NCBI RefSeq assembly: GCF_000647975.1 | Contig: NZ_JFKE01000007.1 | Coordinates: forward strand, 1-64,000 | DNA: 64,000 bases | DNA from: Actibacterium mucosum KCTC 23349 | GTDB lineage: Bacteria > Pseudomonadota > Alphaproteobacteria > Rhodobacterales > Rhodobacteraceae | Direction of reading: 5' to 3' | In this document: piece by piece, positions 56,442 to 64,000 of the stretch | Layout: each line of letters begins with the position of its first letter | How positions within the stretch are numbered: the stretch's first letter is position 1 | Notes under the pieces: generated by a model | What the model was told of the DNA's origin: nothing | The model's input: the letters and a program-made list of their open reading frames with translations, nothing else | Databases searched by the model: none | Position numbers and translations under genes: made by a program

Positions 56442-57583
56442 GCGCGGTCGGCCAGCAGCGCGCGGCTGATGATCAGGCGCATGATTTCATTGGTGCCTTC
56501 CAGGATCTGGTGCACGCGCAGGTCGCGCACGATCTTCTCGATCCCGTAATCGGCCAGATAGCCATAGCCGCCATGCAGTTGCAGGCAGTCATTGGCCACC
56601 TCGAATGCGCGGTCGGTCACGTAAAGCTTGGCCATGGCGCAGAATTTCGACGCATCCGGAGCCTTGGTGTCATATTTCCACGCCGCCTGCCGCAGAAAAA
56701 TGCGCGCGGTCTGCAGCTTGACCTCGTTATCGGCCAGCCGGAATTGCAGCGCCTGGAACTGGTCGATGGGCCGGCCAAAGGCCTTGCGTTCGCCCATATA
56801 GGTCAGCGTCGCGTCCAGCGCCGCCTGCGCGCCGCCAAGGGCGCTGGCGGCAATGTTCAGCCGCCCGCCATCCAGACCCGCCATTGCATAGGTGAACCCC
56901 TGGCCCTCTTCCCCCAGCAGGTTGTCGGCAGGGATGCGGCAATCATCCATCTGAACCTGGCTGGTGGGCTGCGCGCGCCAACCCATCTTGGCCTCCAGCG
57001 CGCCAAAACTCAGCCCCGGCGTGCCGTCCTCGACAATTACGGTGGAAATTCCCTTGGGCCCGTCCTGGCCTGTCCGGCACATCACCACATAGGCGTCCGA
57101 ATAGGACCCGCCCGAGATGAACGCCTTGGTCCCGTTCAGCGTATAGCCATCATTGGTGCGTTCGGCGCGGGTGCGCAGGGCGGCGGCGTCTGATCCCGAC
57201 CCGGGTTCGGTCAGGCAATAGGAATACACTTTCTGCATGCTGCACAGATCGGGCAGCCATTTCGCCTTGTTCTCGGGCGTGCCAAACGTGTCGATCATGC
57301 CGCCGCACATATTGTGGATCGACAGAAACGACCCGACAGCGGGGCAGGACATCGCCAAGGCCTCAAAAATCAGCGTCGCGTCCGTTCGCGATAGGCCGGT
57401 GCCGCCATGCTCTTCCGAGACATACAGCCCGCCCAGCCCAAGTTCGGCCAATTTAGGCCAAAGGTCGCGCGGGATGGTGCCCTGGCGTTCCCATTCGGCG
57501 GCGTGCGGGGCAATCTCGTCGGCGCCAAAGGCGCGCGCCATGTCGAAGATTGCCGATTGCTCTTCGGACAGTGCAAAATCCAT
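56438..57583 (-). CDS. Acyl-CoA dehydrogenase (isobutyryl-CoA dehydrogenase)
   Basis: A 381-residue flavoprotein. Hallmarks: YSYCLTEPGSGSDAAALRTRAE, TFISGGSYSD-type motif, and QLHGGYGYLADYGIEKIVRD followed by RVHQILEGTNEIMRLII at the C-terminus. Placed directly before the hydroxyisobutyryl-CoA hydrolase and mmsB, it most likely oxidises isobutyryl-CoA to methacrylyl-CoA; specificity is inferred from context. First gene of the coupled trio. Confidence 0.92.
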   Translation of the reverse strand: MDFALSEEQSAIFDMARAFGADEIAPHAAEWERQGTIPRDLWPKLAELGLGGLYVSEEHGGTGLSRTDATLIFEALAMSCPAVGSFLSIHNMCGGMIDTFGTPENKAKWLPDLCSMQKVYSYCLTEPGSGSDAAALRTRAERTNDGYTLNGTKAFISGGSYSDAYVVMCRTGQDGPKGISTVIVEDGTPGLSFGALEAKMGWRAQPTSQVQMDDCRIPADNLLGEEGQGFTYAMAGLDGGRLNIAASALGGAQAALDATLTYMGERKAFGRPIDQFQALQFRLADNEVKLQTARIFLRQAAWKYDTKAPDASKFCAMAKLYVTDRAFEVANDCLQLHGGYGYLADYGIEKIVRDLRVHQILEGTNEIMRLIISRALLADRA

Positions 57584-57680
57584 GGGCGGCCCTCCCAGCC
57601 GATCAGAATTGAACGCGTGTTAAATTCCGACGGATAGGGGCAATATGCAAGCCCGGATTTTGCAAGCCCGCTTTGCGCGA

Positions 57681-58244
57681 TCAGATCAGGCGTACCTGCG
57701 TTCCGATGGGAACAAGCGCAAACAGCTCTTCGATCTTCTCGTTGTAAAGGCCGATACAGCCCGACGACGACCGCCGCCCGATTTTACGCGTGTCATGGGT
57801 GCCGTGGATCAGATAGGCGGGCCATCCAAGGTACATTGCATGGGTGCCCAGTGGGTTGCCCGGCCCGGGTTCCATGAAGGTGGGCAAGGTGGGGTCCTCG
57901 GCGCGCATGCTGGGGGTGGGGGTCCAGCTGGGTCCAACCTTTTTGCGCACCACCTCGGTATAGCCCCGTTTGGTCAGATCTTCGGTCCGTGGCACCGATG
58001 TTGGGTAAAGGCGGTAGTCGGCGCCGTCGCCGCTCCAGAAATGCAGCGCACGCGAGATCGTGTCGGCCACAATCGTCGCCTTGCCCAAAGTGTCAAAATG
58101 ATCGCGCCAGTCAACCGGCTTAAAGCCCGAGATGTTGTGGCGTGCAGTGGCAGGTGCGGTTTGTGCGCGCGTGGTGGCGGGCAGGACCAGACCTGCGGCA
58201 GCGACGGCCACAAAGGCGCGGCGGGTCAGGGGGGAACGGGTCAT
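57681..58244 (-). CDS. L,D-transpeptidase (YkuD family) with Tat-like signal
   Basis: A 187-residue periplasmic cross-linking enzyme. The N-terminus SPLTRRAFVAVAAAGLVLP looks like a twin-arginine signal. The YkuD motif contains the catalytic cysteine in KIGRRSSSGCIGLYNEKIEE, with the upstream histidine in YLIHGTHD. It makes 3-3 murein links or attaches proteins. It lies between the acyl-CoA dehydrogenase operon and mmsA on the same strand, out of pathway context. Confidence 0.9.
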   Translation of the reverse strand: MTRSPLTRRAFVAVAAAGLVLPATTRAQTAPATARHNISGFKPVDWRDHFDTLGKATIVADTISRALHFWSGDGADYRLYPTSVPRTEDLTKRGYTEVVRKKVGPSWTPTPSMRAEDPTLPTFMEPGPGNPLGTHAMYLGWPAYLIHGTHDTRKIGRRSSSGCIGLYNEKIEELFALVPIGTQVRLI

Positions 58245-58344
58245 GGGGGCTCTTCCTCACAGGGTTTTGCCAATTCTCTGCGCGTTTCGGCCTGTTCTGA
58301 CCAGACCTGTCGCCTTCACGATCCCGTGCGTCACATTCGCGTGA

Positions 58345-58373
58345 ACGAAAACGGCCGGGCACAAGGCCCAGCC
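58345..58373 (-). terminator. Terminator after mmsA
   Basis: GGCCGGGC (58353-58360) pairs with GCCCAGCC (58366-58373) with one mismatch around ACAAG. On the minus strand it is followed by GTTTTCGTT. It ends the mmsA transcript before the L,D-transpeptidase gene. Confidence 0.65.
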
Positions 58374-58394
58374 GCTGCGAAAGACTGTGGAGGA

Positions 58395-59894
58395 TCAGTC
58401 CATCTGTTTGAAGTTGAACTCTCCACCTTCCTTGATGCCCGAGGGCCAGCGCGAGGTGACGGTTTTGGTACGCGTATAGAACCGGAAGGCGTCAGGCCCG
58501 TGCTGGTTCAGATCGCCAAAGCCCGATTTCTTCCAACCGCCAAAGGTGTGATAGGCCAGCGGCACGGGGATCGGCACGTTCACGCCAACCATGCCGATAT
58601 TGATCCGGCTGGCAAAGTCACGCGCGGTGTCGCCGTCGCGGGTGTAGATCGCGGTGCCGTTGCCATATTCGTGGTCCATGGCCAGCCCGATCGCTTCTTC
58701 GTATGAACCCGCGCGCACCTGGCTGAGGACGGGGCCAAAGATCTCGGTCTTGTAGATGTCCATGTCGGGCGTCACGCGGTCAAACAGGTGCGGGCCAACA
58801 AAGAACCCATCCTCGTAGCCTTGCAGGCTGAAATCGCGGCCATCGACCACAAGGTCGGCGCCCTGATCCACGCCCGACTGCACCAGCCGCAGGATGTTCT
58901 CTTTGGCGGCGCCGGTGACAACTGGGCCGTAATCCACGTCATTGCCGGCGGTATAGGGGCCAACCTTCAGCTTTTCGATGCGCGGGATCAGTTTTTCAAC
59001 CAGCGCATCGGCGGTTTCCTCGCCCACGGGCACGGCGACCGAGATCGCCATGCAGCGTTCGCCCGCCGCACCATACCCGGCACCAACCAGCGCATCGGCG
59101 GCTTGGTCCAGATCGGCATCGGGCATGATGATCATGTGGTTCTTGGCGCCGCCAAAGCACTGGCAGCGTTTGCCGTTCGCTGTTGAGCGGCTGTAGATAT
59201 ATTGCGCGATGGGGGTGGAGCCGACAAAGCCCACCGCCTGAATGGTGTCATTGTCCAGGATGGCGTCGACGGCTTCCTTGTCGCCATTGACCACCTGCAG
59301 GATGCCATCGGGCAGACCGGCCTCTTTCATCAACTCGGCCAGCATCAGCGGCACCGAGGGGTCGCGTTCGCTGGGCTTCAGGATGAAGGCGTTGCCGCAG
59401 GCAATCGCGGGGGCAAATTTCCACATCGGGATCATGGCGGGGAAGTTGAACGGCGTGATGCCGGCCACAACACCCAGCGGCTGACGCATCGAATACATGT
59501 CGATGCCGGGGCCGGCGCTGTCGGTGAATTCCCCTTTCAGCAGGTGCGGCGCGCCGATGCAGAACTCGGCCACTTCCAGCCCGCGCTGAACATCGCCCTT
59601 GGCGTCGGGGATGGTTTTGCCGTGCTCGCGGCTCAGTGCCTCGGCCAGCTTGTCCATGTCGCGGTTCAGCAGATCGACAAACCGCATCAACACGCGGGCG
59701 CGGCGCTGCGGGTTGGTGGCGGCCCATTTGGGTTGTGCCGCGGCGGCCTTGGCGATGATCGCGTCGACCTCGTCCTTGCTGGCCAGCGGTACACGCGCCT
59801 GCACCTCACCGGTGGCGGGGTTAAAGACGTCGGCGAAGCGGCCCGAAACGCCAGCAACCAATTCGCCGTCCACGTAATGCGTCAGTTCTTGCAT
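58395..59894 (-). CDS. mmsA: CoA-acylating methylmalonate-semialdehyde dehydrogenase
   Basis: A 499-residue aldehyde dehydrogenase-fold enzyme converting methylmalonate semialdehyde to propionyl-CoA and CO2 at the end of valine and thymine breakdown. Seen: PLGVVAGITPFNFPAMIPMW, GFVGSTPIAQYIY, the family sequence CQCFGGAKNHMIIMPDADLD, and the active-site cysteine in AAGERCMAIS. There is no general-base glutamate of ordinary ALDHs, as expected for this CoA-dependent class. It starts at the ATG at 59894; the frame is open further but crosses the divergent LysR gene. Own terminator. Confidence 0.95.
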   Translation of the reverse strand: MQELTHYVDGELVAGVSGRFADVFNPATGEVQARVPLASKDEVDAIIAKAAAAQPKWAATNPQRRARVLMRFVDLLNRDMDKLAEALSREHGKTIPDAKGDVQRGLEVAEFCIGAPHLLKGEFTDSAGPGIDMYSMRQPLGVVAGITPFNFPAMIPMWKFAPAIACGNAFILKPSERDPSVPLMLAELMKEAGLPDGILQVVNGDKEAVDAILDNDTIQAVGFVGSTPIAQYIYSRSTANGKRCQCFGGAKNHMIIMPDADLDQAADALVGAGYGAAGERCMAISVAVPVGEETADALVEKLIPRIEKLKVGPYTAGNDVDYGPVVTGAAKENILRLVQSGVDQGADLVVDGRDFSLQGYEDGFFVGPHLFDRVTPDMDIYKTEIFGPVLSQVRAGSYEEAIGLAMDHEYGNGTAIYTRDGDTARDFASRINIGMVGVNVPIPVPLAYHTFGGWKKSGFGDLNQHGPDAFRFYTRTKTVTSRWPSGIKEGGEFNFKQMD

Positions 59895-59935
59895 CGTATC
59901 CTCCACGAAACTCGAGTTCGCAGTCAGAATACTCT

Positions 59936-59989
59936 TGCATTTTTGCCCTGAACAGAAGCAGTTTAGAAAAAACGCTTTGCAAAAATACA
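59936..59989. promoter_or_regulatory. Inverted repeat in the mmsA-LysR divergent promoter
   Basis: TGCATTTTTGC (59936-59946) and GCAAAAATACA (59979-59989) are complementary in 10 of 11 positions, about 32 bases apart, in the 109-base gap between the two starts. It is a plausible pair of LysR half-sites or repressor loops. Confidence 0.45.
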
Positions 59990-60003
59990 GGGGGAGAGCA
60001 GGG

Positions 60004-60900
60004 GTGCCGAACTGGGATGATTTGCGCGTGTTTCTGGCCGTGGCGCGGGCGCAAAGCCTGTCAGGTGCGGGTCGGGGGCTGAAAATGGATCCGGCGACCG
60101 TGGGGCGGCGCATACAGCGGCTGGAAGAGGACGTGAACGCGGTTCTTTTCACAAAGTCCCCGCAAGGCTACAACCTGACAGCTGATGGCGAGCAATTCCT
60201 TGTGCGCACCGAACAGGCCGAGCAGGCCATCACCCTCGCAACCGAAGAAAGCCGCGATGAACGGGGCAAACTGTCGGGCACGGTGCGGATCGGTGCCACG
60301 GATGGCTGTGCCAATTTCTTGCTGCCTAAGGTGGTAACCGAAATCTGTGACCGAAATCCGGGGTTGGACGTCCAAATCGTTGTGCAGCCCCGCGTGGTGA
60401 ACCTGAACAAGCGCGAGGCCGATATGGCCATCGCCGTCAGCCCGCCAGAAACCGGGCGCCTGACGGTGCAAAAGATTACCGACTACAAGCTTCACCTCGC
60501 GGCATCTCGCAGATACCTGAAACTAAACCCCGAGATTGAGACGCTTGAGGACCTAAAGGGCCACAAGATTGTCGGATACATCCCTGACATGATATTTGAC
60601 AAAGAACTGAACTATGCGGCGGCCACAGGCGTGGACGAGCCCGAGTTTGCCTCGAACTCGGTTGCGGTGCAGTTGAACTTTCTGCGGCAGAATGCAGGGG
60701 TTGGCGTGCTGCATGATTTTATCTGGCCTTACGCACCGAACCTGCGTCGCATCCTGCCGGATACGTTTGAACTGACGCGCAGTTTCTTTCTTGTCCGCCA
60801 TGCCGATGACCGCCGGGTCGAACGGCTGACCCGGTTCGCGGGTGAGCTGGTGGAAGGGCTGCGTGCAGAAGTCGCGCGATTGGAGGCGCACCAGACTTGA
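60004..60900 (+). CDS. LysR family transcriptional regulator
   Basis: A 298-residue LysR-type protein. The N-terminal HTH reads NWDDLRVFLAVARAQSLSGAGRGLKMDPATVGRRIQRLEE, split here as motif 1-45; the effector domain follows from about residue 90 (GTVRIGATDGCANFLLPKVV). The GTG at 60004 follows GGGGAGAG and gives the usual N-terminus; an ATG at 59935 would run through the mmsA promoter. Divergent from mmsA, so it probably controls valine catabolism. Confidence 0.9.
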   Translation: MPNWDDLRVFLAVARAQSLSGAGRGLKMDPATVGRRIQRLEEDVNAVLFTKSPQGYNLTADGEQFLVRTEQAEQAITLATEESRDERGKLSGTVRIGATDGCANFLLPKVVTEICDRNPGLDVQIVVQPRVVNLNKREADMAIAVSPPETGRLTVQKITDYKLHLAASRRYLKLNPEIETLEDLKGHKIVGYIPDMIFDKELNYAAATGVDEPEFASNSVAVQLNFLRQNAGVGVLHDFIWPYAPNLRRILPDTFELTRSFFLVRHADDRRVERLTRFAGELVEGLRAEVARLEAHQT

Positions 60901-60970
60901 CACAAACCCGTGATCGGCGCGACGCTGGAGTGACCGACTAAAAAGGAATAACAACCACGGAGGATGCCCC

Positions 60971-61405
60971 ATGAAAGTTCAGCAGATCCTGAAGGATAAA
61001 CCTTCGGAAGGGATTGTGAGCGTTGCCCCAACCGACAGCGTGAAGGCGGCGGCAGAGCTTTTATCGGCGCATCGAATAGGCTGCGTGGTGGTATCGGGTG
61101 ATGGACAGGCCCTGGATGGGATCCTGTCCGAGCGCGATATTGTGCGCGAACTGGGCCGGGTTGGCGAAAGCTGCCTGGATCAGGAAGTGTCCACGCTAAT
61201 GACGGCCAAGGTCGTGGGCTGCGCGCCCGGAGACACGACAGACGAGATTCTGCAAAAAATGACCGACGGGCGTTTCCGCCACATGCCGGTGCTGGAAGAT
61301 GGGCAAATGCTGGGCCTGATCTCGATCGGGGATGTGGTCAAGGCCCGCCTTTCCGAACTGTCGATGGAAAAAGACGCGCTGCAGGGCATGATCATGGGTC
61401 ACTAG
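60971..61405 (+). CDS. Tandem CBS domain protein
   Basis: A 144-residue protein with two CBS motifs: residues ~10-60 (SVAPTDSVKAAAELLSAHRI, VVSGDGQALDGILSERDIVR) and ~75-130 (FRHMPVLEDGQMLGLISIGDVVK). CBS pairs bind adenosine nucleotides. Stand-alone forms of this length are common and mostly of unknown role. GGAGGATGC precedes the ATG. It lies 67 bases before coaD. Confidence 0.92.
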   Translation: MKVQQILKDKPSEGIVSVAPTDSVKAAAELLSAHRIGCVVVSGDGQALDGILSERDIVRELGRVGESCLDQEVSTLMTAKVVGCAPGDTTDEILQKMTDGRFRHMPVLEDGQMLGLISIGDVVKARLSELSMEKDALQGMIMGH

Positions 61406-61445
61406 GCCCAAATGGCCCTTGCAAAACCCGGCGCAATAATGTTGC

Positions 61446-61469
61446 TGTGCCTCTGAATACGGAGGCACA
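61446..61469 (+). promoter_or_regulatory. Hairpin masking the coaD ribosome site
   Basis: TGTGCCTC (61446-61453) pairs perfectly with GAGGCACA (61462-61469) around TGAATACG. The 3' arm includes most of GGAGG (61461-61465), the Shine-Dalgarno for the ATG at 61473. It could lower or thermally gate coaD translation, or serve as a weak terminator of the CBS gene. Confidence 0.5.
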
Positions 61470-61472
61470 ATC

Positions 61473-61967
61473 ATGCGCATCGGCTTATATCCCGGCACCT
61501 TCGATCCCGTCACACGGGGCCACACAGATATCATTCAGCGTGCGTCCAGTCTGGTGGACCAACTGGTGATCGGCGTGGCGATCAACCGCGACAAGGGTCC
61601 GTTGTTTTCGTTGGAAGAACGTGTGGCCATGGTCGAGGCAGAATGCGAAGCAATGTCGACCCGCACCAGTTGTTCCTTCGTGGTCCATCCGTTCGAGAAC
61701 CTGCTGATCGACTGTGCCCGCGATGTCGGTGCTTCGGTCATTGTGCGCGGTCTTCGCGCCGTGGCCGATTTCGAATATGAATTTCAGATGGTTGGCATGA
61801 ATCGCGTGCTGAACAGTGACGTGGAAACTGTTTTCCTGATGGCGGACACCAAGCATCAGGCCATTGCATCGAAGCTGGTCAAGGAAATCGCGCGTTTGGG
61901 CGGGGACGTGTCGGAATTTGTGTCACCGGATGTGCAATCGGCCTTGTTGCGCAAGCTGGGCCGTTGA
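61473..61967 (+). CDS. coaD: Phosphopantetheine adenylyltransferase
   Basis: A 164-residue nucleotidyltransferase that makes dephospho-CoA, the fourth step of CoA synthesis. The nucleotide motif TxGH appears as RGHTDIIQRA after YPGTFDPVT; also RGLRAVADFEYEFQM and SSKLVKEIA-like (IASKLVKEIARLGGDV). Full length. Its stop overlaps the GNAT start as TTGA. Confidence 0.96.
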   Translation: MRIGLYPGTFDPVTRGHTDIIQRASSLVDQLVIGVAINRDKGPLFSLEERVAMVEAECEAMSTRTSCSFVVHPFENLLIDCARDVGASVIVRGLRAVADFEYEFQMVGMNRVLNSDVETVFLMADTKHQAIASKLVKEIARLGGDVSEFVSPDVQSALLRKLGR

Positions 61968-62431
61968 ACGGTCTGCAGCAACTGTCAGCCAGCAGTACAA
62001 ATGTACCGGATACGCTAAGGCTGATCCGCGACAGCTTTGCCTTCATGGATGGCCGCGTCGACCCGCCATCCTCTGCCCATCTTCTAACGCTGGAAACCCT
62101 GCGCCAACAATGCATCAAGGCCGAGGTTTGGGTGACAGGTGACCCGGTGATTGGCTGTATGTTCCTGACACCGCGGGCACAGGTCCTTTACCTCGGGAAA
62201 CTGGCGGTCGCGCAAATTGCGCGCGGACAGGGCATTGCGCATGCATTGGTGGACCACGCAGTGTACCGCGCGGCGCAAATGAAATTGCCCGCCGTCGAAC
62301 TGCAGACGCGGATCGAGCTGGTTGAAAACCATCGGACCTTTGCCCGAATGGGGTTCGTGAAAACAGGGGAAACCAGCCACGCAGGTTATGACCGCGTCAC
62401 CTCGATCACCATGCAAAGGGCCGTGGCTTAG
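61964..62431 (+). CDS. GNAT family N-acetyltransferase
   Basis: A 155-residue acetyltransferase fold. The acetyl-CoA loop is LAVAQIARGQGIAHALVDHA, followed by VELQTRIELVENHRTFARMGF. The start is a TTG at 61964 that overlaps the coaD stop (TTGA), so it is translationally coupled. Substrate unknown. It ends overlapping the minus-strand small gene by four bases. Confidence 0.87.
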   Translation: MNGLQQLSASSTNVPDTLRLIRDSFAFMDGRVDPPSSAHLLTLETLRQQCIKAEVWVTGDPVIGCMFLTPRAQVLYLGKLAVAQIARGQGIAHALVDHAVYRAAQMKLPAVELQTRIELVENHRTFARMGFVKTGETSHAGYDRVTSITMQRAVA

Positions 62432-62571
62432 CGCCAGAATTTCAGCCAATCCACCAGTTCGACAAACTTGCGGGCCAGAAAGAGGCTGTAGACGCCCTCG
62501 TTCAGCACAAGATCAGCGCCGATCAATCCGGCAATGACAAGAAAGAAGATCGCGGCGGTGCGGTTGCTCAT
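62428..62571 (-). CDS. Small membrane protein downstream of gap
   Basis: A 47-residue protein too short for ordinary ORF cut-offs. One N-terminal helix (residues ~5-22, AAIFFLVIAGLIGADLVL) is followed by an amphipathic C-terminal segment with three aromatic residues (FVELVDWLKFWR). AGGATAGAG lies before the ATG. It follows gap on the same strand, with 60 bases between; a protein of this size next to gap is something I associate with Rhodobacterales. Role unknown. Confidence 0.75.
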   Translation of the reverse strand: MSNRTAAIFFLVIAGLIGADLVLNEGVYSLFLARKFVELVDWLKFWR

Positions 62572-62631
62572 CTGCTCTATCCTGTTTTCCCAACAGGTCT
62601 AAGGCAGAACGCCCCGCACCACCAGCAACAA

Positions 62632-63636
62632 TCAGTGCAGCAAACGGCCCATCGTGGCGGCAACATCGGCCATGCGGCACGAGAAACCCCATTCATTGTC
62701 ATACCAAGCCAGCACGCGCACGGTGCGCCCACCAATCACCTTGGTCTGATCCGGCGCAAAGATGGAGCTGTGCGGGGTGTGGTTGAAATCGATCGAGACC
62801 TTGGGCTCGGGATCATATGCCATGACCATACCCATGTGACCGGCGGCGGCTTCGCGGACCACCTCGTTCACGTCGTCGACGGTGACATCCTTGCCGGCCT
62901 CAAATGTCAGATCCACGGCCGAGACATTCGGTGTCGGCACGCGCAGCGCTGTGCCGTCCAGCTTGCCCGACAGCTCCGGCAGCACTTCACCCAGGGCCTT
63001 GGCCGCCCCGGTCGAGGTTGGGATCATCGCCATGGCCGCGGCGCGTGCGCGGTACAGGTCCTTGTGGCGGCGGTCCAGTGTCGGCTGATCTCCGGTGTAC
63101 GAATGCACCGTGGTCATGATGCCGCGTTCGATGCCGATGGCTTCGTTCAGCACTTTGGCAAGCGGTGCCAGGCAGTTGGTGGTGCACGACCCGTTCGACA
63201 CCATCGTTTCACCGGCAATCAGATCGCGGTGGTTCACGCCGTAAACAACCGTGCGGTCTACGTTTTTCGCCGGAGCCGAGATAAGGACCGATTTCGCGCC
63301 CTGTTCCAGATGTACCTTCGACTTTTCGCCGTCATTGAACTTGCCGGTGCATTCCAGCACGACGTCGCAACCTGACCAGTCCAGCTCGGTTGGGTCGTAG
63401 GTCGAGAAAACCTCCATCGGGCCACGGCCCAGATCCAAGGAGTTGCCATCAACTTTGACGTCGCCGGCAAACCGACCGTGCACACTGTCGTAGCGCAGCA
63501 AATGCGCATTGGTTTCAATGGGGCCGGTGGCGTTGATTTTGACAACCTGCACGTCATTGCGCGCCGCCTCGGCGATATGCGCCAACGTGCAGCGCCCGAT
63601 CCGACCAAAGCCGTTGATGCCCAAGGTAACCGTCAT
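62632..63636 (-). CDS. gap: Type I glyceraldehyde-3-phosphate dehydrogenase
   Basis: A 334-residue tetrameric glycolytic/gluconeogenic enzyme. NAD motif GINGFGRIGRC; NATGPIETNAHLLRYDSVHGRF; catalytic cysteine in SNGSCTTNCLAPL with its histidine in TTVHSYTGDQ; C-terminal WYDNEWGFSCRM. Length is standard. The upstream region holds a cluster of GCTAACGC/GTTAGCGC elements suggesting LacI-type regulation. It is divergent from the RlmL-like gene. Confidence 0.96.
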   Translation of the reverse strand: MTVTLGINGFGRIGRCTLAHIAEAARNDVQVVKINATGPIETNAHLLRYDSVHGRFAGDVKVDGNSLDLGRGPMEVFSTYDPTELDWSGCDVVLECTGKFNDGEKSKVHLEQGAKSVLISAPAKNVDRTVVYGVNHRDLIAGETMVSNGSCTTNCLAPLAKVLNEAIGIERGIMTTVHSYTGDQPTLDRRHKDLYRARAAAMAMIPTSTGAAKALGEVLPELSGKLDGTALRVPTPNVSAVDLTFEAGKDVTVDDVNEVVREAAAGHMGMVMAYDPEPKVSIDFNHTPHSSIFAPDQTKVIGGRTVRVLAWYDNEWGFSCRMADVAATMGRLLH

Positions 63637-63666
63637 GCCCGCCGCTCCTGTTTCTGCGCCTGCGAA

Positions 63667-63800
63667 TTAGCGCTTTGATACGGGGGTGACGGCTGCGGGG
63701 GAAGGGAAAAGGTGCTACGAATCAGTATGTTAACGCCAACTGATAACGCTAAACGCAGCTGTTCGCGGCTGCTTGCGCTAACGCGAAACACCGTTAGCGC
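63667..63800. promoter_or_regulatory. Cluster of LacI-type operator half-sites between gap and RlmL-like gene
   Basis: Five related elements occur in 134 bases: TTAGCGCT (63667), GTTAACGCC (63729), TGATAACGCTAAAC (63741), GCGCTAACGCG (63775) and CCGTTAGCGCC (63791). All contain TAACG or its complement CGTTA/AGCG, the style of LacI-family sites with a central CG. In Rhodobacter a LacI-family regulator of central carbon metabolism is known to control gap; that this is its site is inference. Confidence 0.5.
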
Positions 63801-63861
63801 CGGACATGTCCCGCGGCGAATTGGGGTCGATCCCGGGGGGATTCGCCGATATGCAGTGGCG

Positions 63862-64000
63862 ATGAACGATGACGTGATGGAAGTGTTCCTGGCCTGTGCG
63901 CCCGGATTGGAGGCGACCCTTGCCGATGAGGCGCGCGCAGCAGGCTTTGTATCACCCAAGGCTGTGGCTGGCGGGGTCGAAACGCGCGGCAACTGGCCCG
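63862..64000 (+). CDS. THUMP-domain rRNA methyltransferase, N-terminal fragment (RlmL-like)
   Basis: The first 46 codons of a gene cut off by the window end. The ATG at 63862 opens MNDDVMEVFLACAPGLEATL, then ADEARAAGF and VAGGVETRGNWP. This is the typical N-terminus of RlmL/YcbY-type 23S rRNA guanine methyltransferases and their THUMP domain. Divergent from gap across 225 bases. Confidence 0.75.
   Translation, partial: MNDDVMEVFLACAPGLEATLADEARAAGFVSPKAVAGGVETRGNWP

Overview
The window is a 64 kb chromosomal segment of high-GC DNA from an alphaproteobacterium, almost certainly a member of the Rhodobacterales (Roseobacter group). The evidence is the Shemin-pathway 5-aminolevulinate synthase (hemA) with an FNR-type box upstream, a GTTC-N7-GTTC LexA box before uvrA, family-typical gene neighbours (bactofilin with a LytM peptidase, queA after a DUF3971/AsmA-like protein, the small membrane protein next to gap), and frequent GTG/TTG starts with 1- or 4-base stop/start overlaps. 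It is mainly core chromosome, with one catabolic locus on the left and a small ORFan islet around tRNA genes. I saw no insertion sequence, integrase, phage block or CRISPR array.

Layout. 43-119 initiator tRNA. 205-10466 sugar/sugar-acid utilisation locus: xylitol-dehydrogenase-like MDR (minus), AraC and GntR/FCD regulators, an enolase-superfamily dehydratase with the D-galactonate dehydratase catalytic pattern, a complete CUT1 ABC importer (binding protein, two permeases, ATPase), a VOC protein and a Gfo/Idh/MocA oxidoreductase. 10566-12689 YHS-domain protein, small membrane protein, second AraC regulator. 12876-15122 adenine deaminase and HxlR regulator. 15217-16858 two tandem tRNA-Asp genes, a small gene broken by an in-frame amber codon, tRNA-Tyr and ORFan DNA. 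16958-19319 translationally coupled M20 peptidase / ABM-domain protein / M50-type peptidase. 19444-24741 periplasmic unknown, hemA, RodZ-like protein, ispG, DsbA-like protein. 24813-31858 M48-TPR protease, aminotransferase, amidase, methyltransferase, PBP1A. 31950-36961 prfB, then a two-gene secreted module (beta-helix protein plus a helical protein with a PD-(D/E)xK-like signature), then DUF2189. 37016-45955 bactofilin, LytM peptidase, DUF455, peroxiredoxin, AsmA-like giant, queA, MFS. 46048-50593 DUF924, lpdA, DUF1761/SRPBCC/ArsR operon, MFS. 50702-54532 uvrA and a GIN-domain envelope protein. 54529-60900 valine degradation genes (mmsB, 3-hydroxyisobutyryl-CoA hydrolase, acyl-CoA dehydrogenase, mmsA) with an L,D-transpeptidase between them and a divergent LysR regulator. 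60971-64000 CBS protein, coaD, GNAT, small membrane protein, gap and the start of an RlmL-like rRNA methyltransferase.

How they work together. The left locus would import a sugar or sugar acid and dehydrate/oxidise it under two regulators. The valine cluster converts isobutyryl-CoA to propionyl-CoA. The centre is cell envelope: murein synthesis (PBP1A), murein cleavage (amidase, LytM, L,D-transpeptidase), scaffolds (bactofilin, RodZ-like) and quality control (M48, DsbA-like).

The most interesting unexplained item is the secreted pair at 33156-36127. Next are the amber-interrupted small gene at 15755-16081 and several sharply defined candidate operators: before lpdA, between gap and the RlmL-like gene, between mmsA and its LysR, before the GIN-domain gene, and a Shine-Dalgarno-masking hairpin before coaD.
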